Shown: one piece after another, positions 26,963-35,348 of the stretch
Numbering within the stretch: the first letter of the stretch is position 1
Layout of the letters: each line of letters starts with the position of its first letter
Assembly (NCBI GenBank): GCA_033856235.1
Contig: JAWVFI010000151.1
Coordinates: 15,707 to 79,706, forward strand
Direction: 5' to 3'
Source: DASXRU01 sp033856235
GTDB taxonomy: Bacteria > Acidobacteriota > Blastocatellia > Pyrinomonadales > Pyrinomonadaceae
Length of the DNA: 64,000 nt
Made by a program: the position numbers and the translations under genes
Notes under the pieces: model-generated
Databases searched by the model: none
Told to the model about the DNA's origin: nothing
The model's input: only the letters and a program-made list of their open reading frames with translations

Positions 26963-27349
26963 ATGAACATTGCCTTGTGGATTATTCAAGTATTGTTGGC
27001 GTTACTTTTTATCTTCTCGGGCGGAATGAAGTTGGTCATCTCGCCGGAGGTCATGCAGAAGATGGGCTCGCCGAATCAGATACCGCTGCCGGGACTGCTG
27101 GTGCAATTTGTCGGAGTCTGCGAATTGTTGGGCGGACTGGGACTGATTTTGCCTGGACTCTTTCGCATCAAAACCGGCCTGACGCCACTGGCTGCTCTCG
27201 GCCTGGTGCTGGTTATGATCGGTGCGGTAGGGCTGACGATCGCTGGCGATGGGGTTAAAGCGGCGGTAGTACCGTTCGTTGTTTGCCTGCTGGCCGCCTT
27301 CGTGGCCTACGGTCGTTGGCGTCTGTCGCCGCTGCGCGGGAAGTCTTAA
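26963..27349 (+). CDS. DoxX-family membrane protein
   Basis: A 128-residue protein with four membrane helices and the DoxX pattern: IIQVLLALLFIFSGGMKL, then LLVQFVGVCELLGGLGLILPG, then two further helices. DoxX-like proteins are small inner-membrane proteins of uncertain function, some tied to thiol or quinone stress. The ATG follows TGAGGAGTCTC. It is at the end of the small-gene cluster. Confidence 0.88.
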   Translation: MNIALWIIQVLLALLFIFSGGMKLVISPEVMQKMGSPNQIPLPGLLVQFVGVCELLGGLGLILPGLFRIKTGLTPLAALGLVLVMIGAVGLTIAGDGVKAAVVPFVVCLLAAFVAYGRWRLSPLRGKS

Positions 27350-27439
27350 CCCCGCTCCGATAGCATCGGCATTCTCGCTTGCAGTTTTGAACCAGAGTCC
27401 GATTTGTGTACTCAGATGTCAATGGAGAATTAGATAGTT

Positions 27440-27730
27440 ATGTGTCGAAACATTAAGACCCTGCACAATTTTAAGCCACCGGCGACGGACGAAGAGATCC
27501 GAGCGTCATCGCTGCAATTTGTGCGCAAGCTCAGTGGCTTTACCCGGCCCTCGAAGGCCAACGAGGTCGCCTTCACGCGCGCGGTCGAGGAGGTTACCAA
27601 GGCCGCGCACGAACTGCTGCAATCACTGGTCACGAACGCGCCCCCAAGAGATCGCGATGTTGAAGCGTCAAAGGCGCGGACCCGGACCGCGAGCCGCTTT
27701 CCCTCTGCGGAAGCGCCCATGTCGAGCTGA
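27440..27730 (+). CDS. DUF2277 protein
   Basis: A 96-residue protein whose N-terminus is diagnostic of DUF2277: MCRNIKTLHNFKPPATDEEI, followed by the conserved RKLSGFTRPSKANE and a helix with AVEEVTKAAHELL. The last 25 residues are low-complexity. The function of the family is unknown. It is convergent with the second DinB gene 22 bases away. Confidence 0.9.
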   Translation: MCRNIKTLHNFKPPATDEEIRASSLQFVRKLSGFTRPSKANEVAFTRAVEEVTKAAHELLQSLVTNAPPRDRDVEASKARTRTASRFPSAEAPMSS

Positions 27731-27752
27731 GCATCTGGGAACTCAAATCACC

Positions 27753-28262
27753 CTAGCGAAACGCGCTGTCATCCGCCGAAGGTCCATACAGGGCCGGGAC
27801 TTTCGCACCCATCAGACGCAGGTAAACGGTCATCTGCCCGCGGTGATGTGCCCAATGGTTGATGGTGTCCTGGATCATCACATAGCGCGGCGCCTCCATG
27901 ACCACTTTACCCCGCGCCAGCAACTGCCAGCTTGTCTCCAGATGCTCGTCCGTGGTCGCTGCGAAGGCAGCTCGGGCGCCGGCCGCGGCCTTGTCGAGGG
28001 CCTCCACCAACTCAGCCCTCGTGTCCAACCGCTTCTGTTCCATCTTTCCGCCATCGGCGGGAGCAACATCCAAATTGTCCTGGGTGATTTGCATGCCAAT
28101 CCACATGGGAATCGTCGCCACCATATTCGCCAGGTATCCGAAGATCATGGACTTCTCATGCGGCTTCCAATCGTATTTGCCCTCCGGCGCCTCTTCTAAA
28201 GCAAAGCGCGAACGCTCCACCTCCCGATCCATTTCCGCCAACAGAAACTCAGTCAGTTTCAT
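27753..28262 (-). CDS. DinB-family protein
   Basis: A 169-residue four-helix-bundle protein with the DinB pattern: MKLTEFLLAEMDREVERSR at the start and INHWAHHRGQMTVYLR near the end, carrying the metal-binding histidines of the family. It lies on the opposite strand to the rest of the small-gene cluster. The ATG follows GAGGAGGGAAGC on the minus strand. It is only distantly like the DinB protein at 24.2 kb. Confidence 0.9.
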   Translation of the reverse strand: MKLTEFLLAEMDREVERSRFALEEAPEGKYDWKPHEKSMIFGYLANMVATIPMWIGMQITQDNLDVAPADGGKMEQKRLDTRAELVEALDKAAAGARAAFAATTDEHLETSWQLLARGKVVMEAPRYVMIQDTINHWAHHRGQMTVYLRLMGAKVPALYGPSADDSAFR

Positions 28263-28336
28263 GCTTCCCTCCTCTGATTTTTTAGCATCTTAACGCGAGG
28301 ACTCTCTGAGGTGAAGCAACGACCGGGCATAATCCT

Positions 28337-28449
28337 TCAAGCTCCTCACTGGGAGCGCGGGCGTCCCGCCCGCATTGCTTACCCACACGCACTCTGGTTA
28401 GATCACTCGCCCTCGGGCGAGACGCCCGAGGTCCCAGTGAAGAGCTTGA
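28337..28449. repeat. Inverted repeat with TCAAGCTC outer arms
   Basis: The left arm TCAAGCTCCTCACTGGGAGC, then CGGGCGTCCCGCC, and the right arm GGTCCCAGTGAAGAGCTTGA are inverted copies. The inner parts each form a hairpin (GCGGGCGTCCCGCCCGC and TCGCCCTCGGGCGA). It lies between the divergent DinB and nuclease genes and leaves only about 70 bases for the rightward promoter. Confidence 0.8.
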
Positions 28450-28520
28450 GTGTTTTGTAGTAAGGTCGCAAGAAAGTAGCGCAACGGCGGCTCGCATAGT
28501 TATAACGGAGTCCTTGCAAC

Positions 28521-29354
28521 ATGATTGTTCACCTGATTGATGGCACCTACGAACTGTTCCGGCACTTCTACGGCCTCCGGCGTTTCAAAAAAACTGATCC
28601 ACCGTATGGGGCTGTCGTCGGGGTGCTGCGCACAGTGACCCAGATGATCGAAGATGGAGCGACGCACGTTGGCGTGGCCACCGATCATGTGATCGAGTCT
28701 TTCCGCAACGGGCTCTGGCCGACCTACAAGAATGGCCAGGGGATTGAGCCGGTCCTGCGGGCGCAGTTCGTTCCCCTGGAAGAAGCATTGGCCGCGATGG
28801 GTGTCGCAGTTTGGCCGATGGTGGAACTGGAAGCGGACGACGCCCTGGCATCGGCGGCGCACCTGGCAGCGCAGGACAAGCGTGCGGAAAAAATTTGCAT
28901 CTGGACCCCTGACAAAGATCTGGCCCAGTGCGTCAGTGGCGACCGAGTGGTGCAGGCAGACCGTCGCCGGAACGAAATTCGCGATGCAGACGGTGTGCTC
29001 GCGAAGTTTGGCGTAACGCCGGCGCGCATTCCTGATTACCTCGCCCTGGTCGGTGACGCAGCCGACGGCTATCCCGGAATTCCGGGCTTCGGCGCGAAGA
29101 CGGCGGCGCGGGTGATTAACCGTTATGGCGCGCTCGAAGACTTTCCCGCCGAAGTTCTTAACGCGGAAAATCGCCGCAGCGCGTTGCTCTTCAAAGACCT
29201 GGCGACACTCAGAACCAATGCCCCGCTGTTTAGTAATGTTGAGGAATTAAGGTGGAGAGGAGCGACGGCGTCATTTCCCTCGCTGGCAGAGAAGATGGGC
29301 GACGCGCGCCTGGCTGCCCGCGTGGTGGCGCTGGAGAAACGCCTGTTAGGCTAA
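28521..29354 (+). CDS. 5'-3' exonuclease/flap endonuclease-like protein
   Basis: A 277-residue protein resembling the N-terminal 5' nuclease domain of DNA polymerase I, here as a stand-alone gene. The metal-binding acidic residues are recognisable in LIDGTYELFR, in VELEADDALASAA and in WTPDKDLAQCV. They are followed by the DNA-binding H3TH segment DAADGYPGIPGFGAKTAARVI. It should cut 5' flaps or act exonucleolytically in repair or primer removal. ATG 28521 is preceded by ACGGAGTCCTTGCAAC. A full-length PolA may exist elsewhere; redundancy is an inference. Confidence 0.88.
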   Translation: MIVHLIDGTYELFRHFYGLRRFKKTDPPYGAVVGVLRTVTQMIEDGATHVGVATDHVIESFRNGLWPTYKNGQGIEPVLRAQFVPLEEALAAMGVAVWPMVELEADDALASAAHLAAQDKRAEKICIWTPDKDLAQCVSGDRVVQADRRRNEIRDADGVLAKFGVTPARIPDYLALVGDAADGYPGIPGFGAKTAARVINRYGALEDFPAEVLNAENRRSALLFKDLATLRTNAPLFSNVEELRWRGATASFPSLAEKMGDARLAARVVALEKRLLG

Positions 29355-29380
29355 AGGTTTACGGAGGTCGGTTGCTTGTG

Positions 29381-29613
29381 CCGCGTTTACGCGGCTTGCC
29401 CGACGGGTTGTTAGACCGGCCGTTGTAGGGCCGGTTCACGCCGGCATCTGGACTGCGAGCCCGCTTCAGCGGGCTTCCATCGCGAGGCTTCAGCCAGAAG
29501 CTAAAGCCGCCGATGTAAGCGCGCTCAAGCGCGCTTCTCGCATCACAACATACAAAGACCAGCGCTAGAAGCGCTGGCCTAATAACCCTCCGGGCAAGCC
29601 GCTGAAGCGGGCT
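29381..29613. repeat. Array of short hairpins (GCTTCAGCGGGC type)
   Basis: Within 233 bases there are at least five short perfect or near-perfect hairpins: GCCGCGTTTACGCGGC, ACCGGCCGTTGTAGGGCCGGT, AGCCCGCTTCAGCGGGCTT, AGCGCGCTCAAGCGCGCTT and ACCAGCGCTAGAAGCGCTGGC. All have 6-8-bp stems with 3-6-base loops and related outer bases. The 298-base gap 29355-29652 has no gene. Similar arrays lie at 39074 and 59987. Confidence 0.8.
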
Positions 29614-29652
29614 TCCTCGACAACGAAATCTCGTCCATCTCGAGGGTAATCG

Positions 29653-30561
29653 CTATCGATAATCGTAGGTCGAGCTTTTCTTTTGTTCCCACTCAACCCG
29701 GTCGATGTTTTCAGGATCGGCCGCCAGGATCTGGTCGCTCAGAGCGTTCGTGCTGACGGTGGTGTTCAGGTTGACCAGATAAACGATCTTACCCAACGGC
29801 TCCTCAGCATCCTCACGATCGAGTTGGCGAAGCTCAATGCCAAACTTGTGGCCTGCGAATATTCGCTTGAGCACCTCGTTCGTTTCCTCAACCTTCCGAG
29901 TGGCCACGCATAGCTCCATGGAACGAAATATCTGCCCTTCCTCGAAACGCTCCAGAATCCAGAGTGTGAACAGTACGAACAGCGTTAGGATGACCGCCAT
30001 ATCCAGGCGGCCCACGCCGCATGCCAATCCCACGCCCAGGCAGATTAGCAGCACCGTAGTTTCTTTTGGATCGCGAATGTTGGTCCGGAAACGGACCAGC
30101 GACGCAGCAGCAAAGATTCCAAAGGCGCGCGCCGCACTGTCCCCGACGATGAGCATCATGGCCGCGGCCACCACTGCCAGCAGAATTTGCGTCTGCGCCA
30201 CATAAGGGTTGCGTTTGGTGAGGGAGAGTCCGCGACGCCAGCGAAAGGCCAGGAGAGCGGCGAGCAGCGCGGCCACTACGAACCGCAGCAACAGGTGGGC
30301 CGCGACTTCACCCCAAGTGCCTATCTGAACATGCGGTTCAGCAGCGACATTCGCTCCGGTCAATACATCGATTACGGTCCGCGATTCACGAGGCGATGCC
30401 GATGGCACAGCCGGTGCTGTTTGGCTGGTCGCCGACGGCCGCTCAGCTGCGACCGTTCCTGGTGGCGCCGGAGATTGATTTAACAGGAAATAGACCAGGA
30501 GCCCACTCGCCAACAGGACAGCGGCGAACACCGCCAGCAGCCGGACGATCGGTTTGTTCAT
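29653..30561 (-). CDS. DUF4956-family membrane protein
   Basis: A 302-residue protein. A first membrane helix (about 7-27) is followed by a Pro/Ala/Ser-rich extracytoplasmic segment, then four to five helices (about 88-215) carrying the conserved block LVRFRTNIRDPKETTV and LLICLGVGLACGVGRLD, which mark DUF4956. A C-terminal cytoplasmic domain of about 85 residues ends the protein. DUF4956 genes are frequently found beside VTC-type polyphosphate polymerase and CotH kinase genes in other bacteria. Here the neighbours are a different kinase-like gene (53 bases upstream) and, further up, ppk1. Confidence 0.85.
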   Translation of the reverse strand: MNKPIVRLLAVFAAVLLASGLLVYFLLNQSPAPPGTVAAERPSATSQTAPAVPSASPRESRTVIDVLTGANVAAEPHVQIGTWGEVAAHLLLRFVVAALLAALLAFRWRRGLSLTKRNPYVAQTQILLAVVAAAMMLIVGDSAARAFGIFAAASLVRFRTNIRDPKETTVLLICLGVGLACGVGRLDMAVILTLFVLFTLWILERFEEGQIFRSMELCVATRKVEETNEVLKRIFAGHKFGIELRQLDREDAEEPLGKIVYLVNLNTTVSTNALSDQILAADPENIDRVEWEQKKSSTYDYR

Positions 30562-30614
30562 GAGATCACCTCTGAGTTTGGACTGTGACCCTCAACTGGC
30601 ATGTGATTCAGCAA

Positions 30615-31745
30615 TCAGTTAGAGCAGCGCGCGTCAATGATCAGCTTTGCCTTGCGCTGGAACTCTGCGGTCCAGGCCTCGGCCGGCTGGTCGCGTTCAG
30701 CGTTGCGCGATGCCTGAAATACCTTTGTGATTAGGCCATTTGAACTTTCGCCATCCAGCAACCGCTGCAGGCCATTCGCCAAAAGCAGGCGTCCCTCTTC
30801 GCTGACATTCGCATCGCCGACGCTCTTGGCCGTAGCGCTGCATTTGCCCCCGCTAACTTTGATTGGCTCCCGCTCTTTCCACTTTGCCAGGCGCGCCTTG
30901 CCCTCACTGGCAGAGGAGTATCCAAACGTGGAGCCCATATCGCTCACGTAATACACGGCCTGTCCCGGCTTGCAGATGCGGGTCCCGTCGGGGTTCTTCT
31001 TTGAATCCAGACAGGCGTACTTGTGATTGTCGGCCTTCGTGTCGCCATGATCGATAAAGCCGAGCCAGAGTTTGAAGGCGTCGATTTCAGCCCGCGGGGT
31101 TCCGCCCTTTCTGAGCTTTTCGAGAGAGTCTTCCAGCGCACCGGTGTCTTTATTGTTGCATTTGACATCGATTCCCCTGCCCAGCGGCAACTCGATGCCC
31201 GCCGCCGGTTGACGGGCCAAAAAGGGCGCGCCCTGAAAACTCTTGTTCAGACTCTTTTCGCAGTCAGGGCAGGTCACATCGGCGACCCATTCATCATCCG
31301 CAAAGAAACCGAGCGCTTGGGAAAAGCGCGAAGAAAGAAACTCGCCATAGATTTCACCGTTCCGCTTCTCTGGCGTCTGCCCTTTAAAGTGAGGCTTCAC
31401 CTTGTAACGTATCAGCTCGCCGTCTTCGTCAACGGTTCCCGGGACCGAGCAATAAAATTTTGGCGTGGTACCCGAACCTTGTTCCGGTTTCTTGTTAGCG
31501 ACACAGTTAATTGGAGCAGCCAGGCCGTTAGCGTCAACCGCAGGCGCGCCCGCGCGTGGGCCCACGGTCGGGTTGTAGCCGAGCACAGGATCGTAACCTG
31601 GATCCGGTTCTTGCCAGACCTTGGCGCTGCGCTCTGCCGTCGCGCGCGCCTCCGCCGTGAAGCAGATCTTTTGGGCCGCGGCGGTCAGCGCCGCGGACAG
31701 GAACAACAGAGCGAGCATGAAAGCCCGCGATGATTTACGAAACAT
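30615..31745 (-). CDS. Secreted protein with protein-kinase-like catalytic motifs, function unknown
   Basis: A 376-residue exported protein (signal peptide to about residue 24). It carries a catalytic-loop-like motif HGDTKADN at 233-240, matching the kinase pattern HxDxKxxN, and DMG at 269-271 in the place of DFG, 34 residues later. Candidate ATP-site residues are Lys115/Lys117 in RYKVKPHF and Glu131/Glu135. Cysteine pairs in TCPDC and CNN/CLD suggest disulfides. A secreted kinase-like fold is an inference; a pseudokinase or unrelated enzyme remains possible. ATG 31745 follows AGAAAGGGG. It is in an operon with DUF4956. Confidence 0.7.
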   Translation of the reverse strand: MFRKSSRAFMLALLFLSAALTAAAQKICFTAEARATAERSAKVWQEPDPGYDPVLGYNPTVGPRAGAPAVDANGLAAPINCVANKKPEQGSGTTPKFYCSVPGTVDEDGELIRYKVKPHFKGQTPEKRNGEIYGEFLSSRFSQALGFFADDEWVADVTCPDCEKSLNKSFQGAPFLARQPAAGIELPLGRGIDVKCNNKDTGALEDSLEKLRKGGTPRAEIDAFKLWLGFIDHGDTKADNHKYACLDSKKNPDGTRICKPGQAVYYVSDMGSTFGYSSASEGKARLAKWKEREPIKVSGGKCSATAKSVGDANVSEEGRLLLANGLQRLLDGESSNGLITKVFQASRNAERDQPAEAWTAEFQRKAKLIIDARCSN

Positions 31746-31911
31746 GACCAACCCCTTTCTGGATCCCCGTTTAACTCTCAAGCAGTAGCCCGCGAGTAAA
31801 CACATTTGCTATTTCCCACTCCGCTTCGCGGAGAGGCGTTATGGGAGAGGAAGGCAGCACGCCAACCGCACCGTCGATCCCTCACAAGTTATGAGGGAGA
31901 AGCCTCAACTG

Positions 31912-32034
31912 GGCTTTGCACAATAAGTACCCTGCCAATCAAAAGGCAACCCGACCATCTCCAGGACCTGGTTTGATGCGTCTCGCTTCGTGAAATTCGT
32001 GCGATTTCGTGAATCGTGTGCTGAAGAATCGGAG
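31912..32034 (-). repeat. Dispersed non-coding repeat, copy 2
   Basis: Read on the minus strand this begins CCGATTCTTCAGCACACGAT, continues with TTCACGAA-rich sequence, GGTCCTGGAGATGGTCGGGT and ends TTGTGCAAAGCC. It is the partner of 9899-10003. It fills part of the 360-base gap between the kinase-like gene and ppk1; the rest (31746-31911 and 32035-32109) shows no gene. Confidence 0.6.
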
Positions 32035-32109
32035 CCATACGATTCTCGAAATCACACTAAGCACACTAAAGAACACGAAGTTGGAGTTTTTGTGCAGAGT
32101 TCACAAACT

Positions 32110-34251
32110 CTATCCCCCCAAGCTGATGCCGCCTTCGAAAAATAACTGGCTATTGAATGGCTCTTCTCCCGGCGCCATCGGCACGCGCTCGTAGTCTCCC
32201 TCAGAATTCAAGATGCGCGCTTTAACATTGTCTCTCAAATAAGCCGCCAGCACCGTGTCCTTCAAATAGCGCTGCAGATTAACATCCAGGATCGGAGTCA
32301 CTACCTCGACCCGGCGATCCAGATTTCGCCTCATCCAGTCGGCTGACCCGATGTAAACGTCATCATCCCCGCCGTTGGCGAAGTAAAAGATCCGGCTGTG
32401 CTCCAGCAGTTGGCCCACAACGCTCCGCACCCGAATGGTTTCTGATAAACCGGGAACGCCGGGCCGCAGCATGCACGAACCGCGAACAATCAGATCGATT
32501 TCCACCCCGGCCAATGACGCCTGGTAAAGCGCATCGATGATTTCCAGGTCCGTGAGACGATTGATCTTGGCGATAATGCGGGCCGGGCGCCCGGCGCGGA
32601 CGTGCTCTATTTCTCGCTCAATCAGCCCCCGCATTCCGGCACGAAGATTCACCGGCGCGACCATCAGTCGCGTGTGTTTTCGCTGCCGCGAAAAACCGGT
32701 GATGAAGTTGAAGAGGTCGGTAGCGTCGTCTCCAATCTCGGCGTTGGCCGTCAGCAATCCCAGGTCGGTATAGATCTTCGAGGTGGTCGGATTGTAATTG
32801 CCGGTGGATACATGCACGTAGGTTTGCAGGCCATTCTTCTCGCGGCGAATGACAAGTGCCACCTTCGAATGCGTCTTAAGTTTTACCAGGCCGTAAACCA
32901 CATGCACCCCGGCCTCCACCAGGCGGTTGGCCCATTCGATGTTGTTCTCTTCGTCAAAGCGCGCCTTGATCTCTACTACAGCGGTCACCTGCTTTCCCCG
33001 CTCACTGGCTTCGATCAGCGCCTGGGGTATCGGCGAATTCTTGCCGGTGCGGTACAGGCATATCTTTATCGCCAGCACTTTCGGATCTCTAGCCGCCGCC
33101 TTGATGAAATCCGTCACCGTCGAATAGGACGTGTACGGGTGGTGCAGCAGAATGTCATGCTTCCTAATCGCGCCGAAGAAAGTGTTGTTGTCGCTGAGCG
33201 ATGCCGGGACGGTGGCGCGGATCGGTTTGTCTCTGAGCTCGGGGCGGTCTAACCCATAGAGTTGCATCAAGTCGCCAACCCCCAGAATGCCATCCATGAC
33301 GTAAACGTCATCAGGCTCAATGCTGAGAGACTCGGTCAGGTAGGTCACCATCTGGGACGGCATACTGGAAAAGACTTCGAGACGCACCGTATTGCCAAAC
33401 CGCCGTTCGCGCAGAGATTCCTTGATCAACTCCAAAAGGTCGGCTGCCTTGTCGTCTCTGATTTCGACATCGGCGTCGCGCGTCACGCGGAACAGGTGGC
33501 TCTTGCTGAGACGCATACTCGGAAAGACTGAATGCAGGTTAGCCTCGATCAGATCTTCCAGCAGCACAAATTTGTCGCCGCCCTCCTCCACCGGAATCAG
33601 CCGCGGCACCACGGGCGGCACCTTTATTCTGACGAACCGGGGCAAGCTGCCGAAGGTCACCGGTTCCCCCGGATTGTTCTCAGTCTCCACGGTCAGGCCG
33701 ATGTTCAAACTCATATTGGCCATGTGCGGAAATGGGTGGGCCGGATCAACTGCCAGCGGTGTCAGAATGCCGAAAACATTGCTCATGAAGTAGCGATGCA
33801 GCGCCCTCTTTTCCCGCGCCGAAAGCGATTCGTGCGCCACGATTTCTATGCCCTGGCTGGCCAGCGCGGGCAGGACGCTGTCGCGCAGGCAACGCACTTG
33901 CTCAGCAACCATCGGCAGCACGCGCTCTCGGATAACTCGCAATTGCTCAACCGGCGTGAGTTCGCCGGGCATCGGCGGGATGTCTTTGACTTCGAGCATC
34001 TCCTTCAAGCCGGAGACGCGCACCATGAAGAATTCATCCAGATTGCTGGTAAAGACTGCGAGGAATTTCAGGCGTTCGAGGACGGGCAGCGACTCGTCGA
34101 TCGCCTCTTCCAACACGCGGCGGAAGAATTCCAGCTGGCTGAGATCGCGATTGAAGACGGACCACCCCAGGAAGTGCTGCCGTTCGCCGGCCGGGGAAGC
34201 CGCGCTCAGGCTGCCCGAATTCTGCTGGAGATCGTTTCCTGACGTTGTCAT
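32110..34251 (-). CDS. ppk1: Polyphosphate kinase
   Basis: A 713-residue PPK1, which reversibly makes inorganic polyphosphate from ATP at the membrane periphery. N-terminal FLGWSVFNRDLSQLEFFRRVLEEA, the middle LLHHPYTSYSTVTDFIKAAA block, and the autophosphorylated His in VKLKTHSKVAL are all present, with the second catalytic-domain Arg/His region IVRGSCMLRPGVPGLSE and IYIGSADWM-like VYIGSADWMRRN. ATG 34251 has AAGGCAAGG just upstream; the TTG at 34275 was rejected. It follows the metallophosphatase gene on the same strand. Confidence 0.96.
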   Translation of the reverse strand: MTTSGNDLQQNSGSLSAASPAGERQHFLGWSVFNRDLSQLEFFRRVLEEAIDESLPVLERLKFLAVFTSNLDEFFMVRVSGLKEMLEVKDIPPMPGELTPVEQLRVIRERVLPMVAEQVRCLRDSVLPALASQGIEIVAHESLSAREKRALHRYFMSNVFGILTPLAVDPAHPFPHMANMSLNIGLTVETENNPGEPVTFGSLPRFVRIKVPPVVPRLIPVEEGGDKFVLLEDLIEANLHSVFPSMRLSKSHLFRVTRDADVEIRDDKAADLLELIKESLRERRFGNTVRLEVFSSMPSQMVTYLTESLSIEPDDVYVMDGILGVGDLMQLYGLDRPELRDKPIRATVPASLSDNNTFFGAIRKHDILLHHPYTSYSTVTDFIKAAARDPKVLAIKICLYRTGKNSPIPQALIEASERGKQVTAVVEIKARFDEENNIEWANRLVEAGVHVVYGLVKLKTHSKVALVIRREKNGLQTYVHVSTGNYNPTTSKIYTDLGLLTANAEIGDDATDLFNFITGFSRQRKHTRLMVAPVNLRAGMRGLIEREIEHVRAGRPARIIAKINRLTDLEIIDALYQASLAGVEIDLIVRGSCMLRPGVPGLSETIRVRSVVGQLLEHSRIFYFANGGDDDVYIGSADWMRRNLDRRVEVVTPILDVNLQRYLKDTVLAAYLRDNVKARILNSEGDYERVPMAPGEEPFNSQLFFEGGISLGG

Positions 34252-34344
34252 CCTTGCCTTATCTTTGTAATGCAAACTGCCAGTTGCGATTCATCTTGAA
34301 TCCACTAACCTGGAACGCAAACCAACAGTCTGGGTTACGGCCGT

Positions 34345-34992
34345 TCAGTTAGGATCATAAGTCTGCCGCGCCGGCACGCTATGCAATTCACCTGTCTCCA
34401 CGACCAAGGCCGTCAGCCGGTTGCCGTAAACACATCCGGTATCCAGGCCGATGGCCTTTTTCCCGCGTCGCGGTTCGGACGCTGGCCAATGGCCAAAGAG
34501 CACCACCTTTTCGCCTTCATATGATTCGTACCATGGTGGACCATCGCGAGCATCGCGATGCTTTCCCAGAGAGCGCAACTCAGTGAGGTCTTCACTCGAC
34601 TGGGAGTGCAGTTCCACGCCCGGCCGCAATCCAGCATGAATCACCAGGTGCGTGCCCAAATCGATCATAAAGGGCACTGTGTTGAGGTAAGCAACATAGT
34701 GTTCCTTGTCCTGCTTGAGCTCTTTATTTGTGGTCTTCTGGGCATCTTTCAATTTCAACTTTTCGCCGTTCCACTTCCGGCGCAAGGCCAGATCGTGGTT
34801 CCCCATCACAGTGGAAAACCGCGGGTCCGTCATGAATAAATCAAGCACTTCACGGTTCTTTGGTCCTTTGGTGATTAGGTCTCCAACGCTGACAACGCGG
34901 TCATTGGCGTCAAAGCCTAGCTGCCCCAGCAAATCCATCAACTCATCGTAGCAGCCGTGAATATCTCCCACGACAATTGTGCGCGATCCCAT
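34345..34992 (-). CDS. Metallophosphoesterase (serine/threonine phosphatase/ApaH-like)
   Basis: A 215-residue calcineurin-fold phosphatase with the complete metal motif set: VVGDIHGCYDEL, VSVGDLITKGP, VMGNHDLALR and VIHAGLRPGV, and a C-terminal LFGHWPA. The closest families are PP2A-like bacterial phosphatases (PrpE type) and diadenosine tetraphosphatases; the choice cannot be made from sequence. ATG 34992 was preferred to 35067 because the extra 25 residues are unlike the family and GGGTGG precedes 34992. It is the likely first gene of a phosphate-transfer group with ppk1. Confidence 0.9.
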   Translation of the reverse strand: MGSRTIVVGDIHGCYDELMDLLGQLGFDANDRVVSVGDLITKGPKNREVLDLFMTDPRFSTVMGNHDLALRRKWNGEKLKLKDAQKTTNKELKQDKEHYVAYLNTVPFMIDLGTHLVIHAGLRPGVELHSQSSEDLTELRSLGKHRDARDGPPWYESYEGEKVVLFGHWPASEPRRGKKAIGLDTGCVYGNRLTALVVETGELHSVPARQTYDPN

Positions 34993-35186
34993 GTTCCACC
35001 CTGCTCTTCCAAAACGGCGTGCCGCCGATTGTAATTTCCCCCGGCCGGCTTTCAAAAGGCTAGGCACAAACCTGCCCCGTGGGAAACGGGCTGCAATTAG
35101 GGGATGGGGATTACCTTAGGCCGGAAGATTCAGGGCAGTCAAGAGGAGGAGGCTTGCGGTATTAAATGAAGGGTTTATCGCGAACC

Positions 35187-35348
35187 AAAGAGCGGAGGCA
35201 GGCCCCCCTTCCTGACTGCAAGTATTTTCCTGTTGAATCTGAATGCAAGGCTTGCGGTCAGACTCGACGCTGTTTACTGGCAGTCAGGAAGGTGGGCTTG
35301 CCCCCGCTCTTTCTGAGCAGAATCCGGGACAGGCAGGAGTCCCTGTCC
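35187..35348. repeat. Inverted repeat AAAGAGCGGAGGCAGGCCCC
   Basis: Left arm 35187-35219 and right arm 35279-35312 are inverted copies (AAAGAGCGG...CCTGACTGC / GCAGTCAGG...CCGCTCTTT) with imperfect middles. A separate hairpin, GGGACAGGCAGGAGTCCCTGTCC, follows at 35326-35348 and touches the stop of the beta-propeller gene. The 355-base gap 34993-35347 contains no gene. Confidence 0.8.

Noticed and set aside
29381..29613. CRISPR-like regular hairpin spacing
   Set aside because: Hairpins differ in sequence and are not separated by equal spacers; there are no direct repeats of 25-40 bases and no cas genes.
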